From Stutzerimonas sp. S1 (GTDB lineage: Bacteria > Pseudomonadota > Gammaproteobacteria > Pseudomonadales > Pseudomonadaceae): 64,000 bases of DNA. Position numbers and translations under genes: made by a program. The stretch covers positions 186,001 through 250,000 of the forward strand of contig NZ_JAOEIY010000001.1 of NCBI RefSeq assembly GCF_025966695.1. Direction: 5' to 3'. Shown here piece after piece: positions 7,461 to 16,484 of this stretch (position 1 is the stretch's first letter; the number at the start of each line of letters is the position of its first letter). The notes beneath the pieces were generated by a model. That model was not told the origin of the DNA. It did no database searches and saw only the letters and a list, made by a program, of their open reading frames with translations.

Positions 7461-8450
7461 TCAACCGCCGCTGGCATTCATGAAACGCAATACCTGGACC
7501 TCGCCGCTGCTGGAGAATTCATGGCGCAGCGGTTTGCGTTGCAGCGCGGCGTGGATGGCGTCGATCACCGGCTGGTCGCTGGTCGGATGGCGACGCAGCA
7601 GCGCGCGCAGGTCGATGGAATTCTCGTGGCCGAGGCACAGCAGCAGGCGGCCTTCGACGGTCAGGCGCACGCGGTTGCAGGTGGCGCAGAAGTTGTGCGA
7701 GTGCGGCGAGATGAAGCCGATGCGCGTCTGCGGATGCTCCGGCAGGCGCACGTAGCGCGCCGGCCCGCCGCTCTGTTCGGCGGAATCGATCAGCGCGTGA
7801 CGCTCGGCGATCAGCACCTTCACCTCGTCGCTGGAGCAGAAGCTCTCGCCGCGCGAACGGCCGACATCGCCCAGCGGCATCTCCTCGATGAAACTCAGGT
7901 CCAGCCCGCTGGCGATGGCGAAATCCACCAGATCGGCGACTTCCTCGGCGTTGCGGCCCTTCATCACCACGGCGTTGAGCTTGATCCGCTCGAAACCGGC
8001 GGCACGCGCCGCATCGATGCCGTCGAGCACCTGCTGCAGCTCGCCGGTGCGGGTGATGGCGTGGAACTTAGCCGCGTCCAGGCTATCCAGGCTGATATTC
8101 AGCCGCTTGACCCCGGCGCGTGCCAGTGGCTCGGCGAGCTTGACCAGCTGCGAGCCGTTGGTGGTCATCACCAGTTCGCGCAGCCCCGGCAGCGCGGCGA
8201 TGCGCTCGCAGAGGCCGACGATGCCCTGGCGCACCAGCGGCTCGCCGCCGGTGAGGCGAATCTTCTTCACCCCCAGGCTGACGAAGATGCGCGCGATGCG
8301 CTCCAGTTCCTCCAGACCGAGCACCTGCTGGCGCGGCAGGAAGGTCATGTCCTCGGCCATGCAGTAGACGCAGCGGAAATCGCAGCGATCGGTCACCGAC
8401 ATGCGCAGGTAGTCGATCTGGCGGTTGTGGGCATCGCGTAGTTGAGTCAT
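7461..8450 (-). CDS. moaA: GTP 3',8-cyclase MoaA
   Basis: The 329-residue radical SAM enzyme makes the first step of molybdenum cofactor synthesis from GTP, together with MoaC. The N-terminal cluster motif is C-x3-C-x2-C in [13 protein letters not shown]. The C-terminal cluster cysteines are in [13 protein letters not shown] and LLLCLG. The essential C-terminal Gly-Gly is present (NASGG). The ATG at 8450 gives the canonical [10 protein letters not shown] start. No moaC is in the window. Confidence 0.96.
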   Translation of the reverse strand: MTQLRDAHNRQIDYLRMSVTDRCDFRCVYCMAEDMTFLPRQQVLGLEELERIARIFVSLGVKKIRLTGGEPLVRQGIVGLCERIAALPGLRELVMTTNGSQLVKLAEPLARAGVKRLNISLDSLDAAKFHAITRTGELQQVLDGIDAARAAGFERIKLNAVVMKGRNAEEVADLVDFAIASGLDLSFIEEMPLGDVGRSRGESFCSSDEVKVLIAERHALIDSAEQSGGPARYVRLPEHPQTRIGFISPHSHNFCATCNRVRLTVEGRLLLCLGHENSIDLRALLRRHPTSDQPVIDAIHAALQRKPLRHEFSSSGEVQVLRFMNASGG

Positions 8451-8494
8451 CGCCAAGCTCTCTGTACTTCGTGGGGGATGGCGCGTCGCGAGAC

Positions 8495-8520
8495 GGTGGA
8501 TGGTCGAAACGCCATCCACC
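8495..8520. repeat. Intergenic hairpin repeat (GGTGGATGG / CCATCCACC)
   Basis: Perfect 9-base arms at 8495-8503 and 8512-8520 have an 8-base loop, followed by CTACCCG. It lies between the parvulin gene and moaA. The shape resembles the repeat at 4503-4528 and a degenerate copy at 30177-30207. It could also weaken read-through from the nar operon into moaA. Confidence 0.6.
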
Positions 8521-8530
8521 CTACCCGCCG

Positions 8531-9490
8531 TTACTGCATCAGCGGCGTTTCCGCACCCTGGATGCGAATGCCTTCGATGTTCGCCGCAGCGACCAGGTTC
8601 TGCAGGTACTGGCTGACGCCGATCTGCCAGACGCGCTGGTTGAGCTCGGCACGGATCGTCCCGGCCACCGCCTCGTAGGGCAGTTGCTGGCCTTCGATGC
8701 GCTGGTCGACGAACACCAGGTGGTAGCCGTAGCGACTTTCCAGCGGCTGGGCACAGAGCCCCTGCGGCAGACGGAACAGCTGACGCTCGAACTCGGGCAC
8801 GGTCTGGCCCTTGCTGATCTGGCCGAGCGCGCCGCCCTGAGCCTTGGATGGGCAGGCCGAATGCGCCTGCGCCAGCTCGGCGAAGCGCTGCGGCGCCTGC
8901 GCCAGTTGTTCGAGCAGCGTCAGCGCCTGCTCGCGGGCCAGGCTGCGGGCCTCGGCGTCATCCGCCGGACAGGCCAGCAGAATGTGCCGCGCGGCCAGCA
9001 GCGGTGCGCTGAAGAAGCGCTGCTGGTTGCCCTGGTAGTACTGCTGGCAGGCCGCATCGTCGGCCAGCGGTAGCGGGATTTCCTTTTCGATCAATGCGCG
9101 GGTCGCGGCCTCTTCCTCGCTCTCGCCGTTCTCGGCGGTCACTTGCAGGCCCAGCTCGGCGATGCGCTGCTGCAGCAGCTCGCGCAGCACCAGCGCCTGG
9201 GTGGCCAGGAACACCGCCTCGTTGCGCGTATCGGCCGGGTGGTACTGCAGCTCGCGGGCAATCGCCTCGGGGCTGATCGCCACACCGTTAACCTTGGCCC
9301 GCGGCCATTCCTGTTCGCTGGTAGCGATCAGCTGGACCGGAGCCGAGGCCTCTTGCGCCTCGTCATCGATCTCATCGTTCTCGTTTGGCAGCTCCTCGAA
9401 CAGAGGCGCGTTCACCGGCAACTCGACCGCCGGCCGCGTTTCGCCACCACAGCCACCGCCACCACCTGTACCGCCGCATCCACAACCCAT
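8531..9490 (-). CDS. Parvulin-type peptidyl-prolyl isomerase of the nar operon
   Basis: The 319-residue protein has a SurA/NifM-like N-terminal helical region and a rotamase (PpiC) domain at about 165-270, with [26 protein letters not shown] and [10 protein letters not shown]. No signal peptide is seen, so it is likely cytoplasmic. The first 16 residues are almost only Gly and Cys (MGCGCGG..., four Cys in the first 15 residues). It is followed by an acidic linker. It is the last gene after narGHJI, as in other pseudomonads, and may help fold or mature nitrate reductase by analogy with NifM. That role is inference. Confidence 0.87.
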   Translation of the reverse strand: MGCGCGGTGGGGGCGGETRPAVELPVNAPLFEELPNENDEIDDEAQEASAPVQLIATSEQEWPRAKVNGVAISPEAIARELQYHPADTRNEAVFLATQALVLRELLQQRIAELGLQVTAENGESEEEAATRALIEKEIPLPLADDAACQQYYQGNQQRFFSAPLLAARHILLACPADDAEARSLAREQALTLLEQLAQAPQRFAELAQAHSACPSKAQGGALGQISKGQTVPEFERQLFRLPQGLCAQPLESRYGYHLVFVDQRIEGQQLPYEAVAGTIRAELNQRVWQIGVSQYLQNLVAAANIEGIRIQGAETPLMQ

Positions 9491-9562
9491 GATGGTTACC
9501 TCTCAGACTCGAAATTCGGATCAGCCGTGGCGGCCGACGTCAGGCGCCGGCCGCCAGTCGAC

Positions 9563-10363
9563 TCAATGCATGCCGTCCTTGAGTTTGTTCGCGGCGAAGC
9601 CCGGCAGCGGAGCGGCAGCCCCACTGGTGTTTGCCGGTGCCTCGTAGCCGCGCGGACGCTGCGGACGCGGCACCGCCGGCTTGACGCCCTTCTGGCGGAC
9701 GATCTGGTAGCGCCGGCCCAGGTACCACACCGGCGCACTGACGATGTGCACCAGCCGGGTGAAGGGGAACAGCACGAACAGGGTCAGGCCGAGGAACACG
9801 TGCAGCTTGTAGACGATGCTGACCGACTCGATGGCGCCCGCGGCCTTGATCGGCTGCAGGGTGACCACGCTCTGCGCCCAGGTGCCCAGCAGCACCATCA
9901 CCGAGCCATCGAGGTGGCCGAGCGAGGCGAAGATGGTCAGCAGGCCGAGCACCAGCTGGACCAGCAGCACGAAGAGGATGGCGATGTCGGAACGGCTGGA
10001 CGAGGCGCGCACGCGCGGATCGTTCAGACGCCGCTTGATCAGCATGACCAGACCGATCAGACAGAGCACGCCGAAGAAGCCACCGGAGACCATCGCCACC
10101 ACCTGCTTCTGGCCGCTGGTGATGAAGGAGTGGTACAGCGCTTCAGGCATCAGCAGGCCGACGAAGTGGCCACAGAGGATGAAGATCACTCCGACGTGGA
10201 ACAGGTTGCTCGCCAGGCGCATGCCCTTGGGCTGAAGCATCTGGCTGGAACCGGCCTTCCAGCTGTACTGCGACAGGTCGAAGCGCGCCCAGCTGCCGAT
10301 CAGGCAGATCGCCAGGGCGATGTAGGGATAGACCCCGAACAGCAGGAAATTGAAGTTAGACAT
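9563..10363 (-). CDS. narI: Respiratory nitrate reductase gamma subunit (cytochrome b)
   Basis: The 266-residue membrane subunit has five hydrophobic helices and histidines for two b haems (LFHVGVIFILCGH, KLHVFLGL, TRLVHIVSAP). It oxidises quinol and passes electrons to NarH. The start overlaps the narJ stop by one base (TAATG). About 40 Pro/Ala-rich residues follow the usual end (near YQIVRQKG), so the protein is longer than the roughly 225 residues typical of enterobacterial NarI. The role of this cytoplasmic tail is unknown. Confidence 0.97.
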   Translation of the reverse strand: MSNFNFLLFGVYPYIALAICLIGSWARFDLSQYSWKAGSSQMLQPKGMRLASNLFHVGVIFILCGHFVGLLMPEALYHSFITSGQKQVVAMVSGGFFGVLCLIGLVMLIKRRLNDPRVRASSSRSDIAILFVLLVQLVLGLLTIFASLGHLDGSVMVLLGTWAQSVVTLQPIKAAGAIESVSIVYKLHVFLGLTLFVLFPFTRLVHIVSAPVWYLGRRYQIVRQKGVKPAVPRPQRPRGYEAPANTSGAAAPLPGFAANKLKDGMH

Positions 10364-11109
10364 TAACGCACCTCCTGGGCCAGCGCGGCTTGCCCGTCAT
10401 GCTTGAAATCGGTCCAGTGCAGCGGCACCGGGCTTTCCTCGCGGGCCTTGCCCGGACCACCCGGCAACGACGGGCAGCGATCCTGCTGCTCGGCCTGGAG
10501 GAAGTTCACCTGCTCCTCCTCCCAGACCTTGTCGAGCGCCTCCAGCGAATCGTCGCGCTCCTCCGCGGCGACCTGCTCGCGCAGTTCGCCAACGGCCTGC
10601 TCGACGGTCTCGCCGGCGATCTGCAGCAGCGCGTGGAAACACGCCGCGTGCGGGCTGTTGCGCTCTTCCAGGCGCGCCGCCAGCAGGGCCAGCAGATGCG
10701 CCACGTCGGCCAGTCCCTCGCGGGCCTCGAGGTCCTCGCGGGTGGCGAGGTACTCGAGGTACAGCGGGATGTAGTCGGGCAGCTCGCGCACGCCGATGGC
10801 AAACCCGGCGGCCTCGTATTGCGCCATCAGGTCGACCATCGCCTGGCCGCGATCACGCGACTCGCCGTGCACGTGTTCGAACAAGAGCAGCGACAGTGTG
10901 CGACCGCGGTCGAACAGCTCGGTGTAGCGTTCCTGCACGTCCATCAAGTCGCCGGCGGCCAGCTCATCGAGCAGCGCACGCAGCGCAGCACGCTGCGCCG
11001 GGCTGATCTCACGGGCCGCGGCAATCGCCTCGGCCAGCTCGGCATGAGCGTCGCGCAGCTGCTGTTCGGGATAGTCGAGCAGCAGGGAAATCACTTTAAG
11101 GATGCGCAT
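10363..11109 (-). CDS. narJ: Nitrate reductase molybdenum cofactor assembly chaperone NarJ
   Basis: The 248-residue, helical, acidic protein of the TorD/NarJ chaperone family starts MRILKVISLLLDYPEQQL and contains the conserved DYIPLYLEYLA region. It binds apo-NarG and holds it until the cofactor and the FS0 iron-sulfur cluster are inserted. The ATG at 11109 is preceded by GAGGACTGAG and lies 3 bases after narH, and a longer upstream frame lacks support. It overlaps narI by one base. Confidence 0.96.
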   Translation of the reverse strand: MRILKVISLLLDYPEQQLRDAHAELAEAIAAAREISPAQRAALRALLDELAAGDLMDVQERYTELFDRGRTLSLLLFEHVHGESRDRGQAMVDLMAQYEAAGFAIGVRELPDYIPLYLEYLATREDLEAREGLADVAHLLALLAARLEERNSPHAACFHALLQIAGETVEQAVGELREQVAAEERDDSLEALDKVWEEEQVNFLQAEQQDRCPSLPGGPGKAREESPVPLHWTDFKHDGQAALAQEVR

Positions 11110-11111
11110 GC

Positions 11112-12650
11112 TCAGTCCTCCCACAACTGGACGGTCTTGATCACGTCGCGGCGGTTGGCCTTCTTGGCGCCGAACATGTTGGTGTCCGAGGCGCCGGAAC
11201 AGCCGCTGCCGAAGCTGAAGCCACAGCCGGAACGCTCGGCGAAGGCGTCGCTCATGGCCTCTTCGCGGTGCGCGGTCGGGATCACGTAGCGGTCTTCGTA
11301 GTTGGCGATGGCCAGGTAGCGGTACATGTCCTCGACCTGGGCGACCGACAGCCCGACGCTCTCCAGCACCTTGAGGTCCTGCACGCCGTCGACCTGCTCG
11401 GCGCGCTTGTAGGCACGCATGGCGAGCATGCGCTTGAGCGCCAGCTTGACCGGCTTCTCGTCACCGGCGGTGAGCAGGTTGGCCAGGTAGCGCAGCGGAA
11501 TGCGCAGGCTGTCGACGTCCGGCAATACGCCGTCCATGCTGACGTGGCCGGCGCTGGCGGCGTTCTGGATCGGCGACAGCGGCGGCACGTACCAGACCAT
11601 CGGCAGCGTGCGGTATTCCGGGTGCAGCGGCAGGGCCAGCTTCCAGTCCACCGCCATCTTGTACACCGGCGACTTCTGCGCGGCCTCGATCACCGACATC
11701 GGCACGCCGTCGGCCTGCGCCTGGGCGATGACCTTCGGATCGAACGGGTCGAGGAAGATGTCCAGCTGCTTCTGGTAGAGGTCCTGCTCGTTGGGCGTGC
11801 TGGCCACTTCGTGGATGCGGTCGGCGTCATACAGCAGCACGCCGAGGTAGCGGATGCGGCCCACGCAGGTCTCGGCGCAGACGGTCGGCATGCCGGCCTC
11901 GATGCGCGGGAAGCAGAAGATGCACTTCTCGGATTTGCCGCTCTTCCAGTTGAAGTAGATCTTCTTGTACGGGCAGCCGCTGATGCACATGCGCCAGCCG
12001 CGGCACTTCTCCTGGTCGATGAGGACGATGCCGTCCTCCTCGCGCTTGTAGATCGCGCCGCTCGGGCAGGCCGCCGCGCACGCCGGGTTGAGGCAGTGCT
12101 CGCACAGGCGCGGCAGGTACATCATGAAGGTGTTCTCGTACTGGCCGTAGATGTCGGCCTGCACCTTGTCGAAGTTCTTGTCCTTGCGGCGCTTGGCGAA
12201 CTCGGTGCCGAGAATCTCCTCCCAGTTGGGACCCCACTCGATCTTCTCCATGCGCTGGCCGGAGATCAGCGAGCGCGGACGGGCCACCGGCTGGTGGTCG
12301 CCCAGCGGCGCGGTGTGCAGGTGCTGGTAGTCGAAATCGAACGGCTCGTAGTAGTCGTCGATGCTCGGCAGGTCCGGGTTGGCGAAGATGTTCGCCAGCA
12401 CGCGGAACTTGCCACCAATGCGCGGGTTGATGCTGCCATCGGTGTTACGCACCCAGCCGCCCTTCCACTTGTCCTGGTTTTCCCACTCTTTCGGGTAGCC
12501 GATACCGGGCTTGGTCTCGACGTTGTTGAACCAGGCGTATTCCATGCCTTCGCGGCTGGTCCAGACGTTCTTGCAGGTGATCGAACAGGTGTGGCACCCG
12601 ATGCACTTGTCCAGGTTCAACACCATGCCAACTTGTGAACGAATCTTCAT
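11112..12650 (-). CDS. narH: Respiratory nitrate reductase beta subunit
   Basis: The 512-residue electron-transfer subunit has four iron-sulfur centres. The Cys groups are C-x2-C-x2-C-x3-C in CIGCHTCSITC, CEHCLNPACAAAC, CRGWRMCISGC and CIFC with CAETC. The Trp in the CRGWRMC group is typical of the 3Fe-4S site. It carries electrons from NarI haems to NarG on the cytoplasmic face. It is 12 bases from narG and 2 from narJ in the nar operon. Length matches the family (about 512). Confidence 0.98.
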   Translation of the reverse strand: MKIRSQVGMVLNLDKCIGCHTCSITCKNVWTSREGMEYAWFNNVETKPGIGYPKEWENQDKWKGGWVRNTDGSINPRIGGKFRVLANIFANPDLPSIDDYYEPFDFDYQHLHTAPLGDHQPVARPRSLISGQRMEKIEWGPNWEEILGTEFAKRRKDKNFDKVQADIYGQYENTFMMYLPRLCEHCLNPACAAACPSGAIYKREEDGIVLIDQEKCRGWRMCISGCPYKKIYFNWKSGKSEKCIFCFPRIEAGMPTVCAETCVGRIRYLGVLLYDADRIHEVASTPNEQDLYQKQLDIFLDPFDPKVIAQAQADGVPMSVIEAAQKSPVYKMAVDWKLALPLHPEYRTLPMVWYVPPLSPIQNAASAGHVSMDGVLPDVDSLRIPLRYLANLLTAGDEKPVKLALKRMLAMRAYKRAEQVDGVQDLKVLESVGLSVAQVEDMYRYLAIANYEDRYVIPTAHREEAMSDAFAERSGCGFSFGSGCSGASDTNMFGAKKANRRDVIKTVQLWED

Positions 12651-12662
12651 GGCATCAAATCC

Positions 12663-15600
12663 TCAGATATCTTGCGGCAGGGGTTGCGGCAGCTCGTTGC
12701 CGTTCGGGCCATCGAGCCAGTCGACCTTGTTCATCTTGCGTACCACGACGAACTCGTCGCGGTTGCAACCGACCGTGCCGTAGTAGTTGAAGCCGTAGGC
12801 CAGCTGGGCGTAGCCACCGATCATGTGGGTGGGCTTGAGCACCACGCGGGTCACCGAGTTGTGGTGGCCGCCGCGGGTCTTGGTGCTCTCGGCGCCGGGC
12901 ACGTTCACGATGCGTTCCTGGGCGTGGTACATCATCACCATGCCTTCCATCACGCGCTGGCTGACCACCGCACGGGCGGTCAGGGCACCGTTGGCGTTGA
13001 AGCACTCGATCCAGTCGTTGTCCTCGATGCCGACCTTCTTGGCGTCGATCTCGGACATCCACACGATCGGGCCGCCGCGGCTGAGGGTCAGCATGATCAG
13101 GTTGTCGGTGTAGGTGGAGTGGATGCCCCACTTCTGGTGCGGAGTGATCCAGTTCAGGCAGATCTCCGGATTGCCGTTGCTCATCTTGCCCGCCACGTAA
13201 CCGGTGGAACGGGTGTTGATCGGCGGCCGGTAGCTCTGCATGCCTTCACCGAAAGCCAGCATCCACGGGTGATCCTGGTAGAACTGCTGGCGGCCGGTGA
13301 TGGTGCGCCACGGGATGTACTCGTGAACGTTGGTGTAGCCGGCGTTGTACGACACGTGCTCGTCTTCCAGGCCGGACCAGGTCGGGCTGGAGATGATCTT
13401 GCGCGGCTGTGCCTGGATGTCACGGAAGCGGATCGCCTCGTGCTCCTTGGGCAGCGCCAGGTGGCTGTGGTCGCGGCCGGTGAACTCCGACAGCGCGGCC
13501 CAGGCCTTCACGGCGACGTGGCCGTTGGTTTCCGGCGCCAGCGAGAGGATCACTTCTGCCGCGTCGATGGCCGATTCGATCTTCGGCCGGCCCTGGCTGA
13601 CGCCCTCTTCGCGCACCTTGTAGTTCAGCTCGCCGAGGAACTCGACCTCGTGCTCGGTGTTCCAGTTGATGCCCTTGCCGCCGTTGCCCAGTTTGTCCAG
13701 CAGCGGGCCGAGGGAGGTGAACTTCTTGTAGGTGTTCGGATAGTCGCGCTCGACCACGGTGATGTTCGGGCAGTTCTTGCCCGGCACCGGGTCCTTGCCC
13801 TCGGTTTTCCAGTCGGTGCCGCCGAACGGCTGCGCCAGCTCGCCGGGGGTGTCGTGCAGCAGCGGGATGGTGACCAGGTCCTGCTCGACGCCCAGCTGAC
13901 CGACCGCCATCTCGGAGAACGCCTTGGCGATGCCCTTGTAGATCTCCCAGTCGGACTTGGCTTCCCAGGCCGGGTCGATCGCCGCGGACAGCGGGTGGAT
14001 GAACGGGTGCATGTCCGAGGTGTTCATGTCGTCCTTCTCGTACCAGGTCGCGGTCGGCAGGACGATGTCGGAGTACACGCAGGTCGAGGACATGCGGAAG
14101 TCGAGGGTGGTAACCAGATCGAGCTTGCCGATAGCGCCCTCGTCGACCCACTCGGCCTCGGTCGGCTTGAAGCCGTCGGCGCGCTTGCCGAGGTCTTCGT
14201 TCATCACGCCGTTCTTGGTACCCAGCAGGTACTTGAGCATGTACTCGTGGCCCTTGCCCGAGGAGCCGAGCAGGTTGGAACGCCAGACGAACATGTTGCG
14301 CGGGAAGTTCTCCGGGCTGTCCGGCTGCTCGCAGGAGAAGCGCAGGCTGCCGTCCTTCAGCGACTTGGTGACGTAGTCGACCGGCGACATGCCAGCGGCC
14401 TTGGCATCACGGCAGATCTGCAGCGGGTTGCGGTTGAGCTGCGGGGCGCTCGGCAGCCAGCCGGCGCGTTCGGCGCGGATGTTGTAGTCGAGCATGTGCT
14501 CGGGGAACTGCGACTTGTCGGCCAGCGGCGAGAGCACCTCGTGGATGCTCATCTTCTCGTGACGCCACTGCGAGCTGTGGTTGTAGAAGAAGCTGGTGCC
14601 GTTCATCTGCCGCGGCGGACGGCTCCAGTCGAGGCCGAAGGCCAGCGGCAGCCAGCCGCACTGCGGACGCAGCTTCTCCTGGCCGACGTAGTGGGCCCAG
14701 CCACCACCGGTCTGGCCGACGCAGCCGCACAACATCAGCATGTTGATCAGGCCACGGTAGTTCATGTCCATGTGGTACCAGTGGTTCATCGCCGCACCGA
14801 CGATGATCATGGAGCGGCCATGGGTCTTGTCGGCGTTGTCGGCGAATTCACGAGCGATCTGGATGGCCTTCTCGCGCGAGACACCGGTGATCTTCTCCTG
14901 CCAGGCCGGGGTGCCCGGCACGCTGGCGTCGTCGTAGCTGGCGGCAACGTTGCTGCCACCCAGGCCGCGGGCGATACCCAGGTTGGCGGCCATCAGGTCG
15001 AACACGGTGGCGACCTTGGCGCTGCTGCCGTCGGCCAGGGTGACGCTGGTGACCGGCACGCGGCGCAGCTGGACTTCCTCACCCTCGACGGCGGTGAAGT
15101 GCTCGTGGGTCTGCCCGCCGAAGTAGGGGAAGGCGATCTCGGCGGTCTCGCCGCCATCGATCTGGCTGAGTCGCAGGTCGATATCACGACCGGCACCGCC
15201 CTCGCGGGCTTCGATGTTCCACTTGCCCTTCTCGCCCCAGCGATAGCCGATCGAACCCAGCGGCGAGACCAGCTCGCCATTGGCGTCGACGGCGATGGTC
15301 TTCCACTCGGGGTTGTTGTCCTGGCCGAGGTTGCCGGTCAGGTCCGAGGCGCGCAGGAAGCGGTCGGCGATGTAGCTGCCGTTCTTCTCGTTGAGCAGCA
15401 CCAGCATCGGCATGTCGGTGTAGCGCTTGGCGTAGTCGGTGAAGTAGGCGCTCGGCTTTTCGAGGTGGAATTCCTTGAAGATGACGTGGGCGAAGGCCTG
15501 CGCCAGCGCGGCGTCGGTGCCCTGCTTGGGGTTCAGCCAGAGGTCGGTGAGCTTGGCCACCTCGGAATAGTCCGGGGTGATCGACACGGTCTTGGTGCCC

Positions 15601-16418
15601 TTGTAGCGGACTTCGGTGAAGAAGTGCGCGTCCGGGGTACGCGTCTGCGGGACGTTGGAGCCCCAGGCAATGATGTAGTTGGAGTTGTACCAGTCAGCCG
15701 ATTCCGGCACGTCGGTCTGCTCGCCCCACACCTGCGGCGACGACGGCGGCAGGTCGCAGTACCAGTCGTAGAACGACAGGCACACGCCACCGATCAGCGA
15801 CAGGTAGCGGCTACCGGCGGCGTAGGAAACCATCGACATGGCCGGAATCGGCGAGAAGCCGACCACGCGGTCCGGGCCGTACTGCTTGACGGTGTAGACG
15901 TTGGCGGCAGCGATGATCTCGTTGACCTCGTCCCAGCTGGAGCGGATGAAGCCGCCCATGCCGCGCTTGCTCTTGTATGAGTCGGCCTTGGCCTTGTCCT
16001 CGACGATGCTGGCCCAGGCCTCCACCGGCGCCATGTTGCGGCGTGCCTCGCGCCACAGTTTTAGCAGCGGCTTGCGCACCTTCGGGTACTTCAGGCGGTT
16101 GGCGCTGTAGATGTACCAGCTGTAGCTGGCGCCACGCGGGCAGCCGCGCGGCTCGTGGTTGGGCAGATCGTTGCGGGTGCGCGGGTAGTCGGTCTGCTGG
16201 GTCTCCCAGGTGATCAGGCCGTTCTTCACGTAGATCTTCCAGGAGCACGACCCGGTGCAGTTCACCCCGTGGGTGGAACGCACGATCTTGTCGTACTGCC
16301 AGCGTGACCGGTAGACGTTCTCCCAGTCACGGGACTCGATGCGGGTCTCGCCGTGACCCTCAGCGAACTCTCCTTGCTTGCGATTGAAAAAGCGCAGCTG
16401 GTCGAGTAGGTGGCTCAT
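12663..16418 (-). CDS. narG: Respiratory nitrate reductase alpha (catalytic) subunit
   Basis: The 1251-residue molybdo-bis-MGD catalytic subunit reduces nitrate to nitrite in the cytoplasm. The N-terminal FS0 site with His ligand is seen as HGVNCTGSC, followed by QTDYP and PRGCPRGAS. The Mo-ligand Asp region is in YDWYCDLPPSSPQVWGEQTD. The start at 16418 (MSHLLDQLRFF) has AGAGGAAAG upstream; a longer frame to 16457 has no site. Length agrees with about 1250 for the family. No Tat signal is needed in this membrane-bound type. Confidence 0.98.
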   Translation of the reverse strand: MSHLLDQLRFFNRKQGEFAEGHGETRIESRDWENVYRSRWQYDKIVRSTHGVNCTGSCSWKIYVKNGLITWETQQTDYPRTRNDLPNHEPRGCPRGASYSWYIYSANRLKYPKVRKPLLKLWREARRNMAPVEAWASIVEDKAKADSYKSKRGMGGFIRSSWDEVNEIIAAANVYTVKQYGPDRVVGFSPIPAMSMVSYAAGSRYLSLIGGVCLSFYDWYCDLPPSSPQVWGEQTDVPESADWYNSNYIIAWGSNVPQTRTPDAHFFTEVRYKGTKTVSITPDYSEVAKLTDLWLNPKQGTDAALAQAFAHVIFKEFHLEKPSAYFTDYAKRYTDMPMLVLLNEKNGSYIADRFLRASDLTGNLGQDNNPEWKTIAVDANGELVSPLGSIGYRWGEKGKWNIEAREGGAGRDIDLRLSQIDGGETAEIAFPYFGGQTHEHFTAVEGEEVQLRRVPVTSVTLADGSSAKVATVFDLMAANLGIARGLGGSNVAASYDDASVPGTPAWQEKITGVSREKAIQIAREFADNADKTHGRSMIIVGAAMNHWYHMDMNYRGLINMLMLCGCVGQTGGGWAHYVGQEKLRPQCGWLPLAFGLDWSRPPRQMNGTSFFYNHSSQWRHEKMSIHEVLSPLADKSQFPEHMLDYNIRAERAGWLPSAPQLNRNPLQICRDAKAAGMSPVDYVTKSLKDGSLRFSCEQPDSPENFPRNMFVWRSNLLGSSGKGHEYMLKYLLGTKNGVMNEDLGKRADGFKPTEAEWVDEGAIGKLDLVTTLDFRMSSTCVYSDIVLPTATWYEKDDMNTSDMHPFIHPLSAAIDPAWEAKSDWEIYKGIAKAFSEMAVGQLGVEQDLVTIPLLHDTPGELAQPFGGTDWKTEGKDPVPGKNCPNITVVERDYPNTYKKFTSLGPLLDKLGNGGKGINWNTEHEVEFLGELNYKVREEGVSQGRPKIESAIDAAEVILSLAPETNGHVAVKAWAALSEFTGRDHSHLALPKEHEAIRFRDIQAQPRKIISSPTWSGLEDEHVSYNAGYTNVHEYIPWRTITGRQQFYQDHPWMLAFGEGMQSYRPPINTRSTGYVAGKMSNGNPEICLNWITPHQKWGIHSTYTDNLIMLTLSRGGPIVWMSEIDAKKVGIEDNDWIECFNANGALTARAVVSQRVMEGMVMMYHAQERIVNVPGAESTKTRGGHHNSVTRVVLKPTHMIGGYAQLAYGFNYYGTVGCNRDEFVVVRKMNKVDWLDGPNGNELPQPLPQDI

Positions 16419-16484
16419 CGTTTCTTTCCTCTCAGGCTGAGCGCAGGCCGGGCCCACGCTCTTCTTGTAATGCTCGAAGTCGAC

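Noticed and set aside
7183-7464. A longer MoaD starting at the TTG at 7464 overlapping moaA
   Set aside because: The ATG at 7431 has a strong GGAGG at proper distance and gives the family start MLRINYFARYREL. The extra 11 residues are not family-like.
12672-15980. A 1102-codon open frame on the plus strand opposite narG
   Set aside because: It is the antisense shadow of narG in GC-rich DNA. Its translation is rich in Ala, Gly, Arg, Val and His without family motifs, while the minus strand encodes an intact NarG.
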